A stretch of DNA of 64,000 nt from JAUILH01 sp964230215 (GCA_964230215.1 CAXRGQ010000006.1:310001-374000), one strand, 5' to 3'. Shown: positions 1 through 8,863, counted from the first letter of the stretch. Translations and numbers: made by a program. The notes: generated by a model not told the origin, from the letters alone.

Positions 1-29
1 TGGATCAAATGGATTAACATCTTTGTCTT

Positions 30-629
30 GTGATAATACCACTATTTATATCAGCTGTTTTAGGAATATTTTCTTTTAATGTCGACAAAAATCAGTCAGA
101 TTCAAATTGGACACACATTAAGAGTAATCTCTTCATTAACAACCAAGGTCAAATTGGTTTTGCGAGTGATATATCTATGGCGAATGTGCCGCGCTCTGAA
201 TTAGAAGGAGAAACCTGTGCCAATGTTTTTATCACAACCATTGGTTCAGACCACACCACCAGTTTGAATGAAGTGATTGATACTGCCACATTTGAAACCT
301 TGGGTGCAGAATTTTATCGAGACAAAAACCACCTGTATCATTTCTACGCAATGTGCGAAGGCGGTTATCTCAGAATCTACTCGGATGACCCTAGTAATTT
401 CACACTCATTAACGATTGCTATGCACAGCACTTTGACGCCATCTATTACGCCAGAGGGAGTAAACTAGATGCTGACGTGAGTACATTTAGAGCATCTAAA
501 CGCTATAACTGCCTTTCACGAGATAAGAATGGCTATTTCCATTACGACGAACGTGTATCAGAAGAACAGCTCAAAGAGGAATTGTGTGTTCTAGATTTTT
601 ACGCGCTTAAAAAGGAACTTGCCAAGTAA
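30..629 (+). CDS. Exported hypothetical protein, DKNYY-like
   Basis: A 199-residue protein of unknown function. The frame is closed by a stop at positions 15-17, and the first usable start is GTG at 30, so the gene is probably complete although it lies at the window edge. Residues 1-16 are hydrophobic and may be a signal peptide or membrane anchor. Around residues 95-105 the pattern FYRDKNHLYHFY resembles the D-K-N-x-x-Y motif of DKNYY-type repeat proteins, and YARGSKLDAD further on may be a second degenerate unit. The assignment rests on this motif only. The next gene follows after 47 bases on the same strand. Confidence 0.6.
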   Translation: MIIPLFISAVLGIFSFNVDKNQSDSNWTHIKSNLFINNQGQIGFASDISMANVPRSELEGETCANVFITTIGSDHTTSLNEVIDTATFETLGAEFYRDKNHLYHFYAMCEGGYLRIYSDDPSNFTLINDCYAQHFDAIYYARGSKLDADVSTFRASKRYNCLSRDKNGYFHYDERVSEEQLKEELCVLDFYALKKELAK

Positions 630-676
630 ATTGATTGCATTTGCAACGCTAAACCATATTCAGCGTACAACGATAT

Positions 677-1024
677 GTGAGCAAGCAAAACTACTACGTT
701 TATGTAATTGAACTCTCCAAAAAAGTGTTTAGCGAAAACCGGAAGTTCAGAGAAGCAAATCCCCAGTATACAGGGGCAATGCAATGCTTATATGTTGGCA
801 TGACCAGTAAAACCCCACAGGAACGTTTTGCCCAGCATAAATCTGGCTACAGAAATAAAAAGGGCTATAAAATATCTTCTAATATCGTTGAGAAATATGG
901 CCTATATCTGCGGGGCAGTCTTTTTAATCATCTGAATCCTATGACTAAAGAGGAAGCTTATAAAATGGAAGAAGCACTAGCATTGGAGCTAAGACGAAAG
1001 AAATATGCGGTGTGGTTTAATTAG
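677..1024 (+). CDS. GIY-YIG nuclease-like small protein
   Basis: A 115-residue basic protein. YYVYVIEL at residues 6-13 followed by CLYVGMTSKTPQERFAQH at about 37-54 matches the two core strands and first helix of the GIY-YIG nuclease fold, with YVY and YVG standing in for GIY and YIG. A Glu-rich C-terminal helix (about 91-105) could supply the metal-binding Glu. The start is GTG at 677, because the ATG two bases earlier is followed at once by a stop. The gene is convergent with the MORN lipoprotein gene and the two coding regions share 4 bases (TTAG). A nuclease role is inferred from the motif; no partner gene indicates a substrate. Confidence 0.6.
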   Translation: MSKQNYYVYVIELSKKVFSENRKFREANPQYTGAMQCLYVGMTSKTPQERFAQHKSGYRNKKGYKISSNIVEKYGLYLRGSLFNHLNPMTKEEAYKMEEALALELRRKKYAVWFN

Positions 1025-1749
1025 TACTCCACCCTACTAATAATCTTACCGTCCTCACCATATTCATCCCACACGCCCACTTTCTCGTTATCCTTATATT
1101 CACCTTTAACCTCCAAAGTACCGTCCTCATAATAATCGGTGGTAGGACCGTTTAGTTTACCATCTTCCCATACTTCCGTGTGTCTTAACTGCCCATTTGG
1201 GAAATATAATTTTATCTCGCCATCTTGAACACCTCTTTCATATTGTCCTTCTGCAAATAAACTACCATCTTCAAAAAATTGCTTAGCAGGTCCGTGCTTA
1301 ACTCCCCCCACATAGGTTTCGGTCATTTTAACTTGTCCATTGGGATAATAAACAGTGAAAACACCTGCCAATTCATTGTCCATTAACTCACCTTCTGCTT
1401 GTATCGTACCGTCTTCAAAATAGTCTATAAATTTGCCATTAGCCAAGCCACCTACATAGTCCTCTATTTTGGATAATTCGCCATTAGGCCAGTACCAGCG
1501 CCATGTGCCTGTCATAGCACCTTGCTCGTACGCACCCTCTGCAATGATATTTCCCTTCTCATCGTAGAACTTCCAATCACCAGTCATTTCACCATCGACT
1601 ATGTAGCCGGTAGAATCAAACTTTCCCGCCTCATTGTGGCGCTCAATCAAGGTTTTATTGGATGTATTATCATTTGCAGCATCATCAGATGAACCACAAG
1701 CTATAGTACCAACAAGCATTAATAGTAAAAGACTGTTTCTAAATATCAT
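1021..1749 (-). CDS. MORN-repeat (MORN_2) lipoprotein
   Basis: A 242-residue predicted lipoprotein. The signal peptide ends in a lipobox-like TIAC at residues 15-18, followed by GSSDDAAND. Nearly all of the mature protein consists of about eight repeats of 22-24 residues with the pattern YxNGxLxxxxxYxxGxxxGxxxxYxEDGxxxxEG, alternating YPNG and YEDG turns, typical of the bacterial MORN_2 family. Such proteins are cell-envelope proteins of mostly unknown role. The start codon lies inside the 3' end of the upstream FAD dehydrogenase gene (11-base overlap), so the two are probably co-transcribed and translationally coupled. A functional link to the dehydrogenase is not evident. Confidence 0.75.
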   Translation of the reverse strand: MIFRNSLLLLMLVGTIACGSSDDAANDNTSNKTLIERHNEAGKFDSTGYIVDGEMTGDWKFYDEKGNIIAEGAYEQGAMTGTWRWYWPNGELSKIEDYVGGLANGKFIDYFEDGTIQAEGELMDNELAGVFTVYYPNGQVKMTETYVGGVKHGPAKQFFEDGSLFAEGQYERGVQDGEIKLYFPNGQLRHTEVWEDGKLNGPTTDYYEDGTLEVKGEYKDNEKVGVWDEYGEDGKIISRVEY

Positions 1750-3154
1750 CAGGAAATATTTTTGAAGGATTTAAAATGTTATTGGGATCAAACACCTGTT
1801 TAATTGATTTCATCAAACCAAGCTCTACACGGCTAAACGGAATGTGCATATAGTTCTTTTGCACCCAACCTATGCCATGCTCGCCGCTAAGTGTACCTCC
1901 AAGAGAAGTTGTAAGTTCAAAAATCTCATGGATAGCTTGTGGTAATTCGTTTTCCCACTGGTCTTCTGTTAAATCCCCTTTAATAATGTTTACATGCAGA
2001 TTACCGTCGCCCACATGTCCGTAGCACACAGACTTGAACCCGTACTTCTGCCCTATTTCTTTTACTCCATTAAGTAATTTAGGTAACTCATAGCGCGGCA
2101 CAACCGTGTCTTCCTCTTTGTAAACGGAGTTGGTTTTAACCGCCTCTCCTACTTTGCGTCTAAGGTTCCACAAGGCGTCTTTCTGTGCTTCTGAATCCGC
2201 AAACAAGACCTCATCGGTAGCATAGTTCTCTAAAATTGACAATACTTTCTCTGCATCTTGCATCAGAACGGCATCATCATTGCCATCTAATTCAATAAGC
2301 AAATGTGCTTGTACTTCATCGCTCACATGAATGGATGTATCTCCCACAAAGTCTAATGTCCAATCAATAGCGTCTCGCTCCATAAATTCCATGGCACTTG
2401 GCACCACACCCGCCATAAAAAATTGCGGTACGGCTTCACAGGCTTCTGCTGCCTTATGGAAAGGCACTAACATTAAGATGTTCTTGCGTGGAAGCGGAAT
2501 CAGTTTCAAGACAGCTTTGGTCACTATACCCAATGTACCTTCACTTCCCACCATCAATTGCGTTAGGTTATAGCCCGTCGAATTCTTTAATGTATTCGCT
2601 CCTGTCCAGATAACACTGCCATCGGCCAGCACCACCTCTAGATTCAATACAAAATCAGATGTTACACCGTATTTTACAGCATGAGGACCACCAGAATTTT
2701 CTGCTATATTTCCACCTATAAAACAACTCCCCCTACTTGCCGGATCTGGCGCATAATACATATTGTGTTTGGCCACTTCTTCTTGTAGTACCTGCGTAAT
2801 TACACCGGGCTCAGTGGTAACTTGAAAATTATTGGTATCAATCTCCAAAATCTTATTCATGCGCTCTAAACAGAGTCCAACGCCCTTCTTCACACTTAAC
2901 GAACCACCGGACAAACCTGTACGTGCACCTATGGCAGTAAGCGGAATGCGATTATCATTGCAATGTTTGGCGATAGCACTCACCTCCTCAACGGTCTCAG
3001 GAAATACCACTACATCTGGTGGATAGACCAAATCTTCAGTCTCATCACGACCATAAGCCACTCTTACCAACTGCTCGACCGAACATCTATCTCCAAGCAG
3101 CTCTTTAAAAAATGAAATGCTGCTTGAACTTACGCTAGCTATTGTTTCTTCCAT
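1739..3154 (-). CDS. FAD-linked oxidase, GlcD / D-lactate dehydrogenase type
   Basis: This 471-residue flavoprotein has the PCMH FAD-binding domain (FAD_binding_4) at about residues 40-220 and the FAD-oxidase C domain at about 230-468. GARTGLSGGS and GGNIAENSGGPHAVKYG are the characteristic FAD-contact stretches, and GHVGDGNLHVN and GEHGIGW are C-domain signatures carrying the active-site histidines. The family oxidises 2-hydroxy acids such as glycolate or D-lactate. Length is normal for GlcD-like subunits. No GlcE/GlcF genes are adjacent, so it could be a stand-alone D-lactate or 2-hydroxyglutarate-type dehydrogenase; the substrate cannot be read from sequence. It is followed by the overlapping MORN lipoprotein gene. 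Confidence 0.88.
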   Translation of the reverse strand: MEETIASVSSSSISFFKELLGDRCSVEQLVRVAYGRDETEDLVYPPDVVVFPETVEEVSAIAKHCNDNRIPLTAIGARTGLSGGSLSVKKGVGLCLERMNKILEIDTNNFQVTTEPGVITQVLQEEVAKHNMYYAPDPASRGSCFIGGNIAENSGGPHAVKYGVTSDFVLNLEVVLADGSVIWTGANTLKNSTGYNLTQLMVGSEGTLGIVTKAVLKLIPLPRKNILMLVPFHKAAEACEAVPQFFMAGVVPSAMEFMERDAIDWTLDFVGDTSIHVSDEVQAHLLIELDGNDDAVLMQDAEKVLSILENYATDEVLFADSEAQKDALWNLRRKVGEAVKTNSVYKEEDTVVPRYELPKLLNGVKEIGQKYGFKSVCYGHVGDGNLHVNIIKGDLTEDQWENELPQAIHEIFELTTSLGGTLSGEHGIGWVQKNYMHIPFSRVELGLMKSIKQVFDPNNILNPSKIFPDDI

Positions 3155-3202
3155 TTACTTATCTCTTTTACCACTGGTACATTTCGCCTATCCATTTTGG
3201 CT

Positions 3203-3210
3203 TAATTTTG
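3203..3210 (+). promoter_or_regulatory. Bacteroidota -7 promoter element before the DPP IV operon
   Basis: TAATTTTG matches the TAnnTTTG -7 consensus of the Bacteroidota housekeeping sigma factor and lies 35 bases before the ATG at 3245, in the 90-base gap between divergent genes. No good -33 TTTG was seen at ideal spacing, so the call is moderate. Confidence 0.45.
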
Positions 3211-3244
3211 GTACCTTCATAACAAATTTACGATTCTAAAACAG

Positions 3245-5434
3245 ATGAAAAGAAATATATTAATTGGCTTACTAAGTGTTGTATGTGTATTTAGTGCCGT
3301 TGGACAGAAGCAATTAACAAATGAGGCTATTTGGACAGGTCAGAGTCCATTTAGAATGAAGTCGGTTGAATCCGTTAGATCAATGAACGACGGAGAGCAT
3401 TATACTGCCTTGAACTACTCAAAAGATGGTTGGACTATTGATAAATACTCCTTTGCCAGTTATGATAAAGTGGGTACAATTCTAGCCATGAAAGATTTAA
3501 GCATGGATAAGGTGGTAGCCCAGAACTATGATTTCAATAAGGACGAGACCAAGTTATTACTAGAAACCAATATTGAATCTATCTATAGACGTTCGTATAC
3601 CGCGAAATACTATATCCATGATTTAAACAATGGAAAAACCAGCTTACTTTTTGATGAGCCAGTAATGCACGCAAGCTTCTCGCCTGATGGTAAACACGTT
3701 GCCTATGTCTATAAAAACAATCTTTACGTAAAATCATTGGATGGTACAGATGCCGTTCAAATCACAAGTGATGGGGAGTACAACAAAATAATTAATGGTA
3801 GCGCAGACTGGGTGTACGAGGAGGAATTCGCCATTGCCAAAGCATTCCAGTGGAGCCCTGGATCGGATAGAATTGCCTATATTAAATACAACGAATCTGA
3901 GGTAAAAGAATTTCAAATGGCCATGTACGGACCATTGTATCCTGATCAGTACACATTTAAATACCCGAAAGCTGGAGAAGACAATTCGATCGTGAGTGTC
4001 CACATCTTTGACTTAAACAAGCGTAAAACAAAAGATTTACTCATTGATACTTGGGAAGACTATTATGTTCCAAGGATAAACTGGACGACTAAGAACAACG
4101 AACTATTGGTTCAGGTGATGAATCGCCATCAAAATGAATTGCATTATGATTTATATACAATAGATGAAAATGCAGCACCACAAAAGCACAATATTTCAAA
4201 GAAAACTATCTACAAAGAGACGTCTAAGACCTATATCGAAATTGACGACAACCTGATATTCACCGCAGATGGAAAGTCCTTCATTAGAACTAGTGAGAAA
4301 GATGGTTATAACCACATTTACAGCATTGGGTTTGATGGAAGTTCTAGTCAGATTACAAAAGGTGAATGGGATGTAATTGAGTTTAAAGGATTGGATGCGA
4401 AAAAAGGTATCATCTATTACTTATCCGCTGAGGATGGTGCTATGTACCAAAACCTGTATGCTATAAATTTGAAAGGAAAGAAAAAGATTAAACTCTCTTC
4501 AAAGCAAGGTAATAACTCTCCTATTTTTAGCAAGGGAATGAAGTATTACATCAACTATCATTCAAGCGCTAATACGCCCTATTATATCACATTGCACAAC
4601 AATACGGGGAAGGAATTGAAAGTGCTTGAGGATAATAAAGCCTATAACAAAGTGCTAGAAGAATATAATGTACCTAAAAAGGAATTTATCACGGTAGACG
4701 GTGCAGATGGCAAATTAAATGGATGGGTAATTAAACCAAATGATTTCGATCCAAATAAAAAGTATCCTGTATACCTAGCAATTTATGGTGGCCCGGGGCA
4801 TAACACGGTGATGGATATGTTTGAAGGGGCTACATTCCTTTGGCAGTGTATGTTGGCTCAACAAGGCTACATAGTGGTGTCAGTTGATCCAAGAGGCACC
4901 ATGTACAGAGGTGAAAAATTTAAAAAGTCGACCTATATGCAATTGGGGAAACTTGAGACAGAAGATATGATTGCAACGGCAAAGTGGCTAAAAAAGCAAT
5001 CATGGGTGGATGGAGATAGAATTGGAGTGCAAGGCTGGAGTTATGGTGGTTACATGTCATCACTTTGTATGACCAAAGGTGCCGATTTCTTCAAGATGGG
5101 AATTGCCGTTGCACCGGTAACTAACTGGAGATACTACGATAGCATTTATACTGAACGCTTCATGCGCACACCAAAAGAAAATGCGGATGGATATGACGAT
5201 AACTCACCTATCAACCATGTTGAGAAATTGAAAGGTCCTTACCTATTAGTGCACGGATCTGCTGATGACAATGTGCATATGCAGAATACCATGGAAATGA
5301 TTAACGCTTTAGTGAGCGCAAATAAGCAATTTGACTTGTTCATTTATCCAGACAGAAATCACGGAATTTATGGTAATAATGCACGATTGCATCTATTCAC
5401 CAAAATGCACAATTTCGTTAAAGAGAACCTATAA
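3245..5434 (+). CDS. Dipeptidyl peptidase IV (S9B family)
   Basis: This 729-residue exported serine peptidase releases X-Pro or X-Ala dipeptides from peptide N-termini. Residues 1-20 form a signal peptide ending near VGQ|K. The DPP IV beta-propeller spans about 40-480 and carries DWVYEEEF, the double-Glu loop that grips the substrate amino terminus and separates DPP IV from acyl-aminoacyl peptidases. The alpha/beta hydrolase domain (about 490-729) has GWSYGG with Ser599, HGSADD with Asp674 and RNHGI with His706, in the family spacing. Length is standard. It heads an operon with three downstream genes, the next starting immediately after its stop codon. Confidence 0.95.
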   Translation: MKRNILIGLLSVVCVFSAVGQKQLTNEAIWTGQSPFRMKSVESVRSMNDGEHYTALNYSKDGWTIDKYSFASYDKVGTILAMKDLSMDKVVAQNYDFNKDETKLLLETNIESIYRRSYTAKYYIHDLNNGKTSLLFDEPVMHASFSPDGKHVAYVYKNNLYVKSLDGTDAVQITSDGEYNKIINGSADWVYEEEFAIAKAFQWSPGSDRIAYIKYNESEVKEFQMAMYGPLYPDQYTFKYPKAGEDNSIVSVHIFDLNKRKTKDLLIDTWEDYYVPRINWTTKNNELLVQVMNRHQNELHYDLYTIDENAAPQKHNISKKTIYKETSKTYIEIDDNLIFTADGKSFIRTSEKDGYNHIYSIGFDGSSSQITKGEWDVIEFKGLDAKKGIIYYLSAEDGAMYQNLYAINLKGKKKIKLSSKQGNNSPIFSKGMKYYINYHSSANTPYYITLHNNTGKELKVLEDNKAYNKVLEEYNVPKKEFITVDGADGKLNGWVIKPNDFDPNKKYPVYLAIYGGPGHNTVMDMFEGATFLWQCMLAQQGYIVVSVDPRGTMYRGEKFKKSTYMQLGKLETEDMIATAKWLKKQSWVDGDRIGVQGWSYGGYMSSLCMTKGADFFKMGIAVAPVTNWRYYDSIYTERFMRTPKENADGYDDNSPINHVEKLKGPYLLVHGSADDNVHMQNTMEMINALVSANKQFDLFIYPDRNHGIYGNNARLHLFTKMHNFVKENL

Positions 5435-6127
5435 TTGATAAAGAGCAAGAACATATCAAGCATAATACCAGAGACAATCGCCGCATTTAAGCACGCATTT
5501 TGTTTGTTGGGCATGCTCAGTTTATTTGTGTTTGTTACTAGTGAGGCAAACGCTCAGCAGGCTAGTAAGCAATATGAATACACCATAAAAGACATTAACT
5601 GGCTTACCTGGGATCAGGCCATGACAGCGATGAAACTTCAGCCTAAAAAGTTGTTTGTATTTGTTGAAGAACATGGCTCGATGGAAGCACTAAAAATGGA
5701 CTCTACTGTATTTAACGATACTGTGGTAAACGTGTATTTAAACGAGTATTATTATTGTGTAAGAATGCCCGCTGACTTGAGAGATACCATCCTGTTTCGA
5801 AACAGAAAACTCACTTATGTTGATGATGTTTACGAAGGGAAAGGCTGTCATGAACTGGTGAGCAATCTAGTTGAGTTTGATTATAATTTCCCTGCTTCCA
5901 TCGTTTTCACCGAAGAGATGGCAATGCTGAGACGCATTGGTGGATTTGTTAATGCACGTATATTCGGACGGATGCTATCTTTTTATGCTCATGATGAATA
6001 CCTAATTGATGAGACCATTCGTTTTGGTCAGAACTACCAGTGTCTTAACCCGAATCATCCGCATAACAGATTGCGTAACATGAGTATTCAGCGTGAACAA
6101 CGAGAACAAAAAACACGTGAGGAATGA
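5435..6127 (+). CDS. Exported thioredoxin-fold-like protein lacking CxxC
   Basis: A 230-residue protein of uncertain function. The TTG at 5435 directly abuts the DPP IV stop codon. An internal ATG at 5513 would leave a shorter but still hydrophobic leader, so the start is uncertain. The hydrophobic stretch GMLSLFVFVTS followed by ANA|QQ is a convincing signal peptide. The segment INWLTWDQAMTAMK, then KLFVFVEEHG, then SIVFTEEMAMLRRIGGFV, resembles DUF255/thioredoxin-like proteins (INW..W..A, F.V...., a late P..V.), but the CxxC pair is replaced by EEHGS. A redox role is therefore unlikely. It overlaps the next small gene by ATGA, implying coupled translation. Confidence 0.6.
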   Translation: MIKSKNISSIIPETIAAFKHAFCLLGMLSLFVFVTSEANAQQASKQYEYTIKDINWLTWDQAMTAMKLQPKKLFVFVEEHGSMEALKMDSTVFNDTVVNVYLNEYYYCVRMPADLRDTILFRNRKLTYVDDVYEGKGCHELVSNLVEFDYNFPASIVFTEEMAMLRRIGGFVNARIFGRMLSFYAHDEYLIDETIRFGQNYQCLNPNHPHNRLRNMSIQREQREQKTREE

Positions 6128-6258
6128 GATTCTTCAAAAACCCTAATTTCAAACTCATAGGAAATGCTCCGGCTAAAACCGAAAAGAAAGTAGCATTTTA
6201 CATTATCATTTGCTTACTTATATTTGTGGGGCTGTATATAGCATCATTTTATATTTAG
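6124..6258 (+). CDS. 44-residue single-pass membrane peptide
   Basis: A short gene whose ATG overlaps the previous stop (ATGA), with the following channel gene starting 3 bases after its own stop. Translation gives 44 residues: a basic N-terminus (MRFFKNPNFK), a polar segment, and one strongly hydrophobic helix (about residues 23-44, FYIIICLLIFVGLYIASFYI). The position between two coupled genes and the clean transmembrane pattern support a real product. No family was recognised. It could be an accessory subunit of the channel-like protein encoded next, but that rests on gene order only. Confidence 0.55.
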   Translation: MRFFKNPNFKLIGNAPAKTEKKVAFYIIICLLIFVGLYIASFYI

Positions 6259-6261
6259 AGC

Positions 6262-7929
6262 ATGTCGAATTTCTTATCGTTTAAAACTGTCATAGTAGAT
6301 AAACCTTTTAATACGGGTAGCAGAACTACGGCGCAAACGGCGCGTGTGACTTTTATAGACGAACTAGAACATATTCAAAACACCAAAGAATACGGTGTAA
6401 TGCCAGCGGATGAAGTGTATACCATGATTCAGAATGGTGATGACATAGAGCTGAATAATTGCTACGTAGGTAATTTCTCACTCACCGATTTGCGACTAAA
6501 AAGTGATTTAAATACCATGGAGATGATAGAGATTAAGAATCTATCCGCCGTTAATACTTTTTTTGAAGCAGATGACACCATTGATTTTGCCTATTCTAGA
6601 TTCACAGGAGACCAATGTAGTTTCGTTAAATCTACTTTTGGTGTTGGAAACGTTAGTTTCCTTAAATGTGAGTGGGACGATATTCCCGTTGACTTTTCCA
6701 ACTCCTTTTTTGGTAGAGGACATACCAATTTTCAATATGCAAAATTTGGGAATGAGTATAAAAACTTTGAATCGCTAATAAATATTGGAAACCTCTCCTT
6801 TGTTAATGCTCAGTTTGGCAAAGGAAAAGTGAATTTTAAAAGTGTATCATTTGGTGCAGGAAGTGTTGAGTTTCACTTTTCAAAGTTTGATAAGGGAGAT
6901 GTTAGTTTCGACAAAGCTAAGTTTGAAGGGCGAAGAGTGGATTTTAGGCGTGTAGAGTTTGGTGAAGGAAAGCTAGATTTTAGACGAGCAGAATTTAATG
7001 ATGCCAACGTTCATTTTGATGAAAGTGAATTCGGGAAGGGACGAAAAAGCTTCAAGAAAGCCATTTTTGGCACTGGGAATATTTCCTTTGAAATGACACA
7101 ATTTGGTAATGAAGCAATAACCTTTGAAACAGCTGAATTTGGACAAGGTAATATGTCTTTTTACAAGGCAGAAGTTGGTGAAATCTCGTTCAAGTCGTGT
7201 CACCTCAACAACTACTTAGACTTACGTGTTCAGAAATGTAACACTATAGACCTATCTAATACCATTGTGCGGGACGTTATTGATCTAAAAACGGGCTTTT
7301 CTGATGTAAATATTAAAGAGTTTAAGATTAATGGTCTTAGGAACCTGGGTAAGATTATTCTGGACTACAACGAGAACAATGTTGAATCCATGATAGAAAA
7401 TCAGGAAGGAGCAAGTAATTCTCAAAAAGCAGAGCAATTCAGAATTCTAAAAGAAGATTTCGGAAGCACTGGGCAATACGAAGACGAGGATAAGGCCTAC
7501 GTTAAGTTCAAACGATACGAACTAAAACATCTGCATGAAGAGAGATTACAAGGCTCAACAATTCAGAAAATAACCGCCTACCCTCTTAAGTGGTTCCAGC
7601 AACTCGTCTTTGACAAGATGGGAGTTTACGCCACCGACCCTATGCGAGTGCTCTATAGCATGCTAGTTATTTACGTTTTATTTAGTCTCTTGTTCTATGC
7701 AATGATCCACACTGGTCATGGTGATTTGGTAGCAGGTTTTGATCCGCCTGAAAACATGACAGAGCTACAAACAAGCTTTTATCACAGTGCTATTACCTTC
7801 CTAACAATTGGTTATGGTGATTATGCACCTTGGGGAGTGATTCGTGTGATTTCCTCCATAGAAGGCTTTGTAGGGCTCTTTATGATGTCCTATTTCACCG
7901 TTGCTTTTGTGCGAAAGATTCTTAGATAA
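6262..7929 (+). CDS. Two-TM potassium channel-like protein with 12-residue repeats
   Basis: A 555-residue fusion. The C-terminus is a classic Ion_trans_2 pore: TM1 at about 461-484, pore helix, selectivity filter TIGYGD at 515-520, and TM2 at about 527-552. The N-terminal region (about 95-320) is built from some 15 consecutive units of about 12 residues with the pattern FGxGxVxFxxAx, likely a beta-helix related to pentapeptide-repeat proteins. A charged linker (about 370-450) joins the two. The product is probably a tetrameric K+ channel whose cytoplasmic repeat domain gates or anchors it; this is inference. It is the last gene of the operon that starts with DPP IV. Confidence 0.8.
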   Translation: MSNFLSFKTVIVDKPFNTGSRTTAQTARVTFIDELEHIQNTKEYGVMPADEVYTMIQNGDDIELNNCYVGNFSLTDLRLKSDLNTMEMIEIKNLSAVNTFFEADDTIDFAYSRFTGDQCSFVKSTFGVGNVSFLKCEWDDIPVDFSNSFFGRGHTNFQYAKFGNEYKNFESLINIGNLSFVNAQFGKGKVNFKSVSFGAGSVEFHFSKFDKGDVSFDKAKFEGRRVDFRRVEFGEGKLDFRRAEFNDANVHFDESEFGKGRKSFKKAIFGTGNISFEMTQFGNEAITFETAEFGQGNMSFYKAEVGEISFKSCHLNNYLDLRVQKCNTIDLSNTIVRDVIDLKTGFSDVNIKEFKINGLRNLGKIILDYNENNVESMIENQEGASNSQKAEQFRILKEDFGSTGQYEDEDKAYVKFKRYELKHLHEERLQGSTIQKITAYPLKWFQQLVFDKMGVYATDPMRVLYSMLVIYVLFSLLFYAMIHTGHGDLVAGFDPPENMTELQTSFYHSAITFLTIGYGDYAPWGVIRVISSIEGFVGLFMMSYFTVAFVRKILR

Positions 7930-7970
7930 TTCCTATTGTATTTCCATTTCTTAAATAAGTACGATAAATT

Positions 7971-7994
7971 AATTTTCACTTTTTATTGAAAGTT
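7971..7994. promoter_or_regulatory. Operator 1 of the GbsR-type regulator
   Basis: Near-perfect dyad AATTTTCA-N8-TGAAAGTT, the same motif and spacer as the site at 8538-8561 (one mismatch). The right half overlaps the presumed -33 region of the promoter before the regulator gene, which fits autorepression. The link to this regulator is inferred from position. Confidence 0.6.
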
Positions 7995-8014
7995 AAAAAA
8001 CTTTTATATATTTG
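7986..8014 (+). promoter_or_regulatory. Promoter of the GbsR-type regulator gene
   Basis: TATATTTG at 8007-8014 is a perfect TAnnTTTG -7 element. TTG at 7986-7988 lies 18 bases upstream, as expected for the -33 element. The ATG follows at 8019, so the leader is very short. Confidence 0.6.
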
Positions 8015-8018
8015 AATT

Positions 8019-8522
8019 ATGAAATTAGAAGAAGCGCAGGAAAAGTTTGTAAATGCATGGGGAGCTCTGGGCTCATCATGGGGCATTAATAAGACCATGG
8101 CTCAAATTCATGCACTACTTTTAATTTCACCACAAGAATTATCAACCGACGAAATAATGGAAACATTAGCTATTTCGAGAGGTAATGCAAATATGAACCT
8201 AAGAAACCTGATAGATTGGGGCTTGATTGATAAGCTTAGCATCAAAGGAGAAAGAAAGGAGTTTTTTAGGGCTGAGAAAGATATTTGGCAAGCAGCAAGA
8301 AGAATTGCTAGGGAGAGAAGAAAGAGAGAAATTGAACCAATTCAGAGGCTTTTAGAGGAGTTTGAAAACGTTGAAGGCAAGGATAAAGATGCTGTAAATG
8401 AATTCAAAACTGTAACAAAAGATTTAAAACAATTTATAGATAAGGGAGATAGTATGCTAGATAAGTTCATACGATCAGATGAACACTGGTTCTACTCTAC
8501 TCTTGTAAAACTAATGAAGTAA
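8019..8522 (+). CDS. GbsR/MarR-family transcriptional regulator
   Basis: A 167-residue winged-helix protein of the GbsR branch of the MarR superfamily. The N-terminal helix pattern FVNAWGALGSSWGIN is typical of GbsR-like proteins. The winged helix covers about residues 28-85 (LSTDEIMETLAISRGNANMN as the recognition region, then the wing GERKEFFRA). The C-terminal half is a charged helical dimerisation region. Family members control membrane transport or osmoprotectant genes. A duplicated palindrome lies at its own promoter and before the next gene, so autoregulation and control of 8576-9762 are likely. The effector is unknown. Confidence 0.88.
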   Translation: MKLEEAQEKFVNAWGALGSSWGINKTMAQIHALLLISPQELSTDEIMETLAISRGNANMNLRNLIDWGLIDKLSIKGERKEFFRAEKDIWQAARRIARERRKREIEPIQRLLEEFENVEGKDKDAVNEFKTVTKDLKQFIDKGDSMLDKFIRSDEHWFYSTLVKLMK

Positions 8523-8537
8523 AAAAATTTACTAACT

Positions 8538-8561
8538 AACTTTCATTTTTTTCTGAAAGTT
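8538..8561. promoter_or_regulatory. Operator 2 of the GbsR-type regulator
   Basis: Perfect inverted repeat AACTTTCA-N8-TGAAAGTT between the regulator gene and the following membrane-protein gene, 15 bases before that gene's ATG. It matches operator 1 at 15 of 16 arm positions. No clear -7 element is seen here, so it may act on a weak internal promoter or on read-through. Confidence 0.6.
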
Positions 8562-8575
8562 TAATATTTAAAATC

Positions 8576-8863
8576 ATGATTGGCATATTAATACTTTACT
8601 TTTTGGCTCTAATTCCAGTAGGAATATATCAAATTATCAGCACATTTATTGTGTATAACAGTTACACCAAACCATCTACTGCGCTCAAAGTACAACTCAA
8701 TGTATATTCGATTATTTCGACTATAATCCTCTTAATTCTATTCTCAGGAATTCTTAATGAAGGTGAAAATTTCGTGTCCTTGATAGGGTCATGCGGATTA
8801 ATCGCAGTATGGAGATTTCTTTTTGGAATTGAAATATGGAAAACAATAAAACATAAAAAATGA
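8576..8863 (+). CDS. Small membrane protein, three predicted TM helices
   Basis: A 95-residue hydrophobic protein with predicted membrane helices at about 2-26, 44-63 and 68-86, ending in basic TIKHKK. No family was recognised. It lies 53 bases after the GbsR-type regulator gene, behind operator 2, and its stop overlaps the start of the epimerase-like gene (ATGA). This makes a regulator-membrane protein-oxidoreductase unit, an arrangement reminiscent of small stress-response operons. The function cannot be inferred from the sequence alone. Confidence 0.65.
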   Translation: MIGILILYFLALIPVGIYQIISTFIVYNSYTKPSTALKVQLNVYSIISTIILLILFSGILNEGENFVSLIGSCGLIAVWRFLFGIEIWKTIKHKK

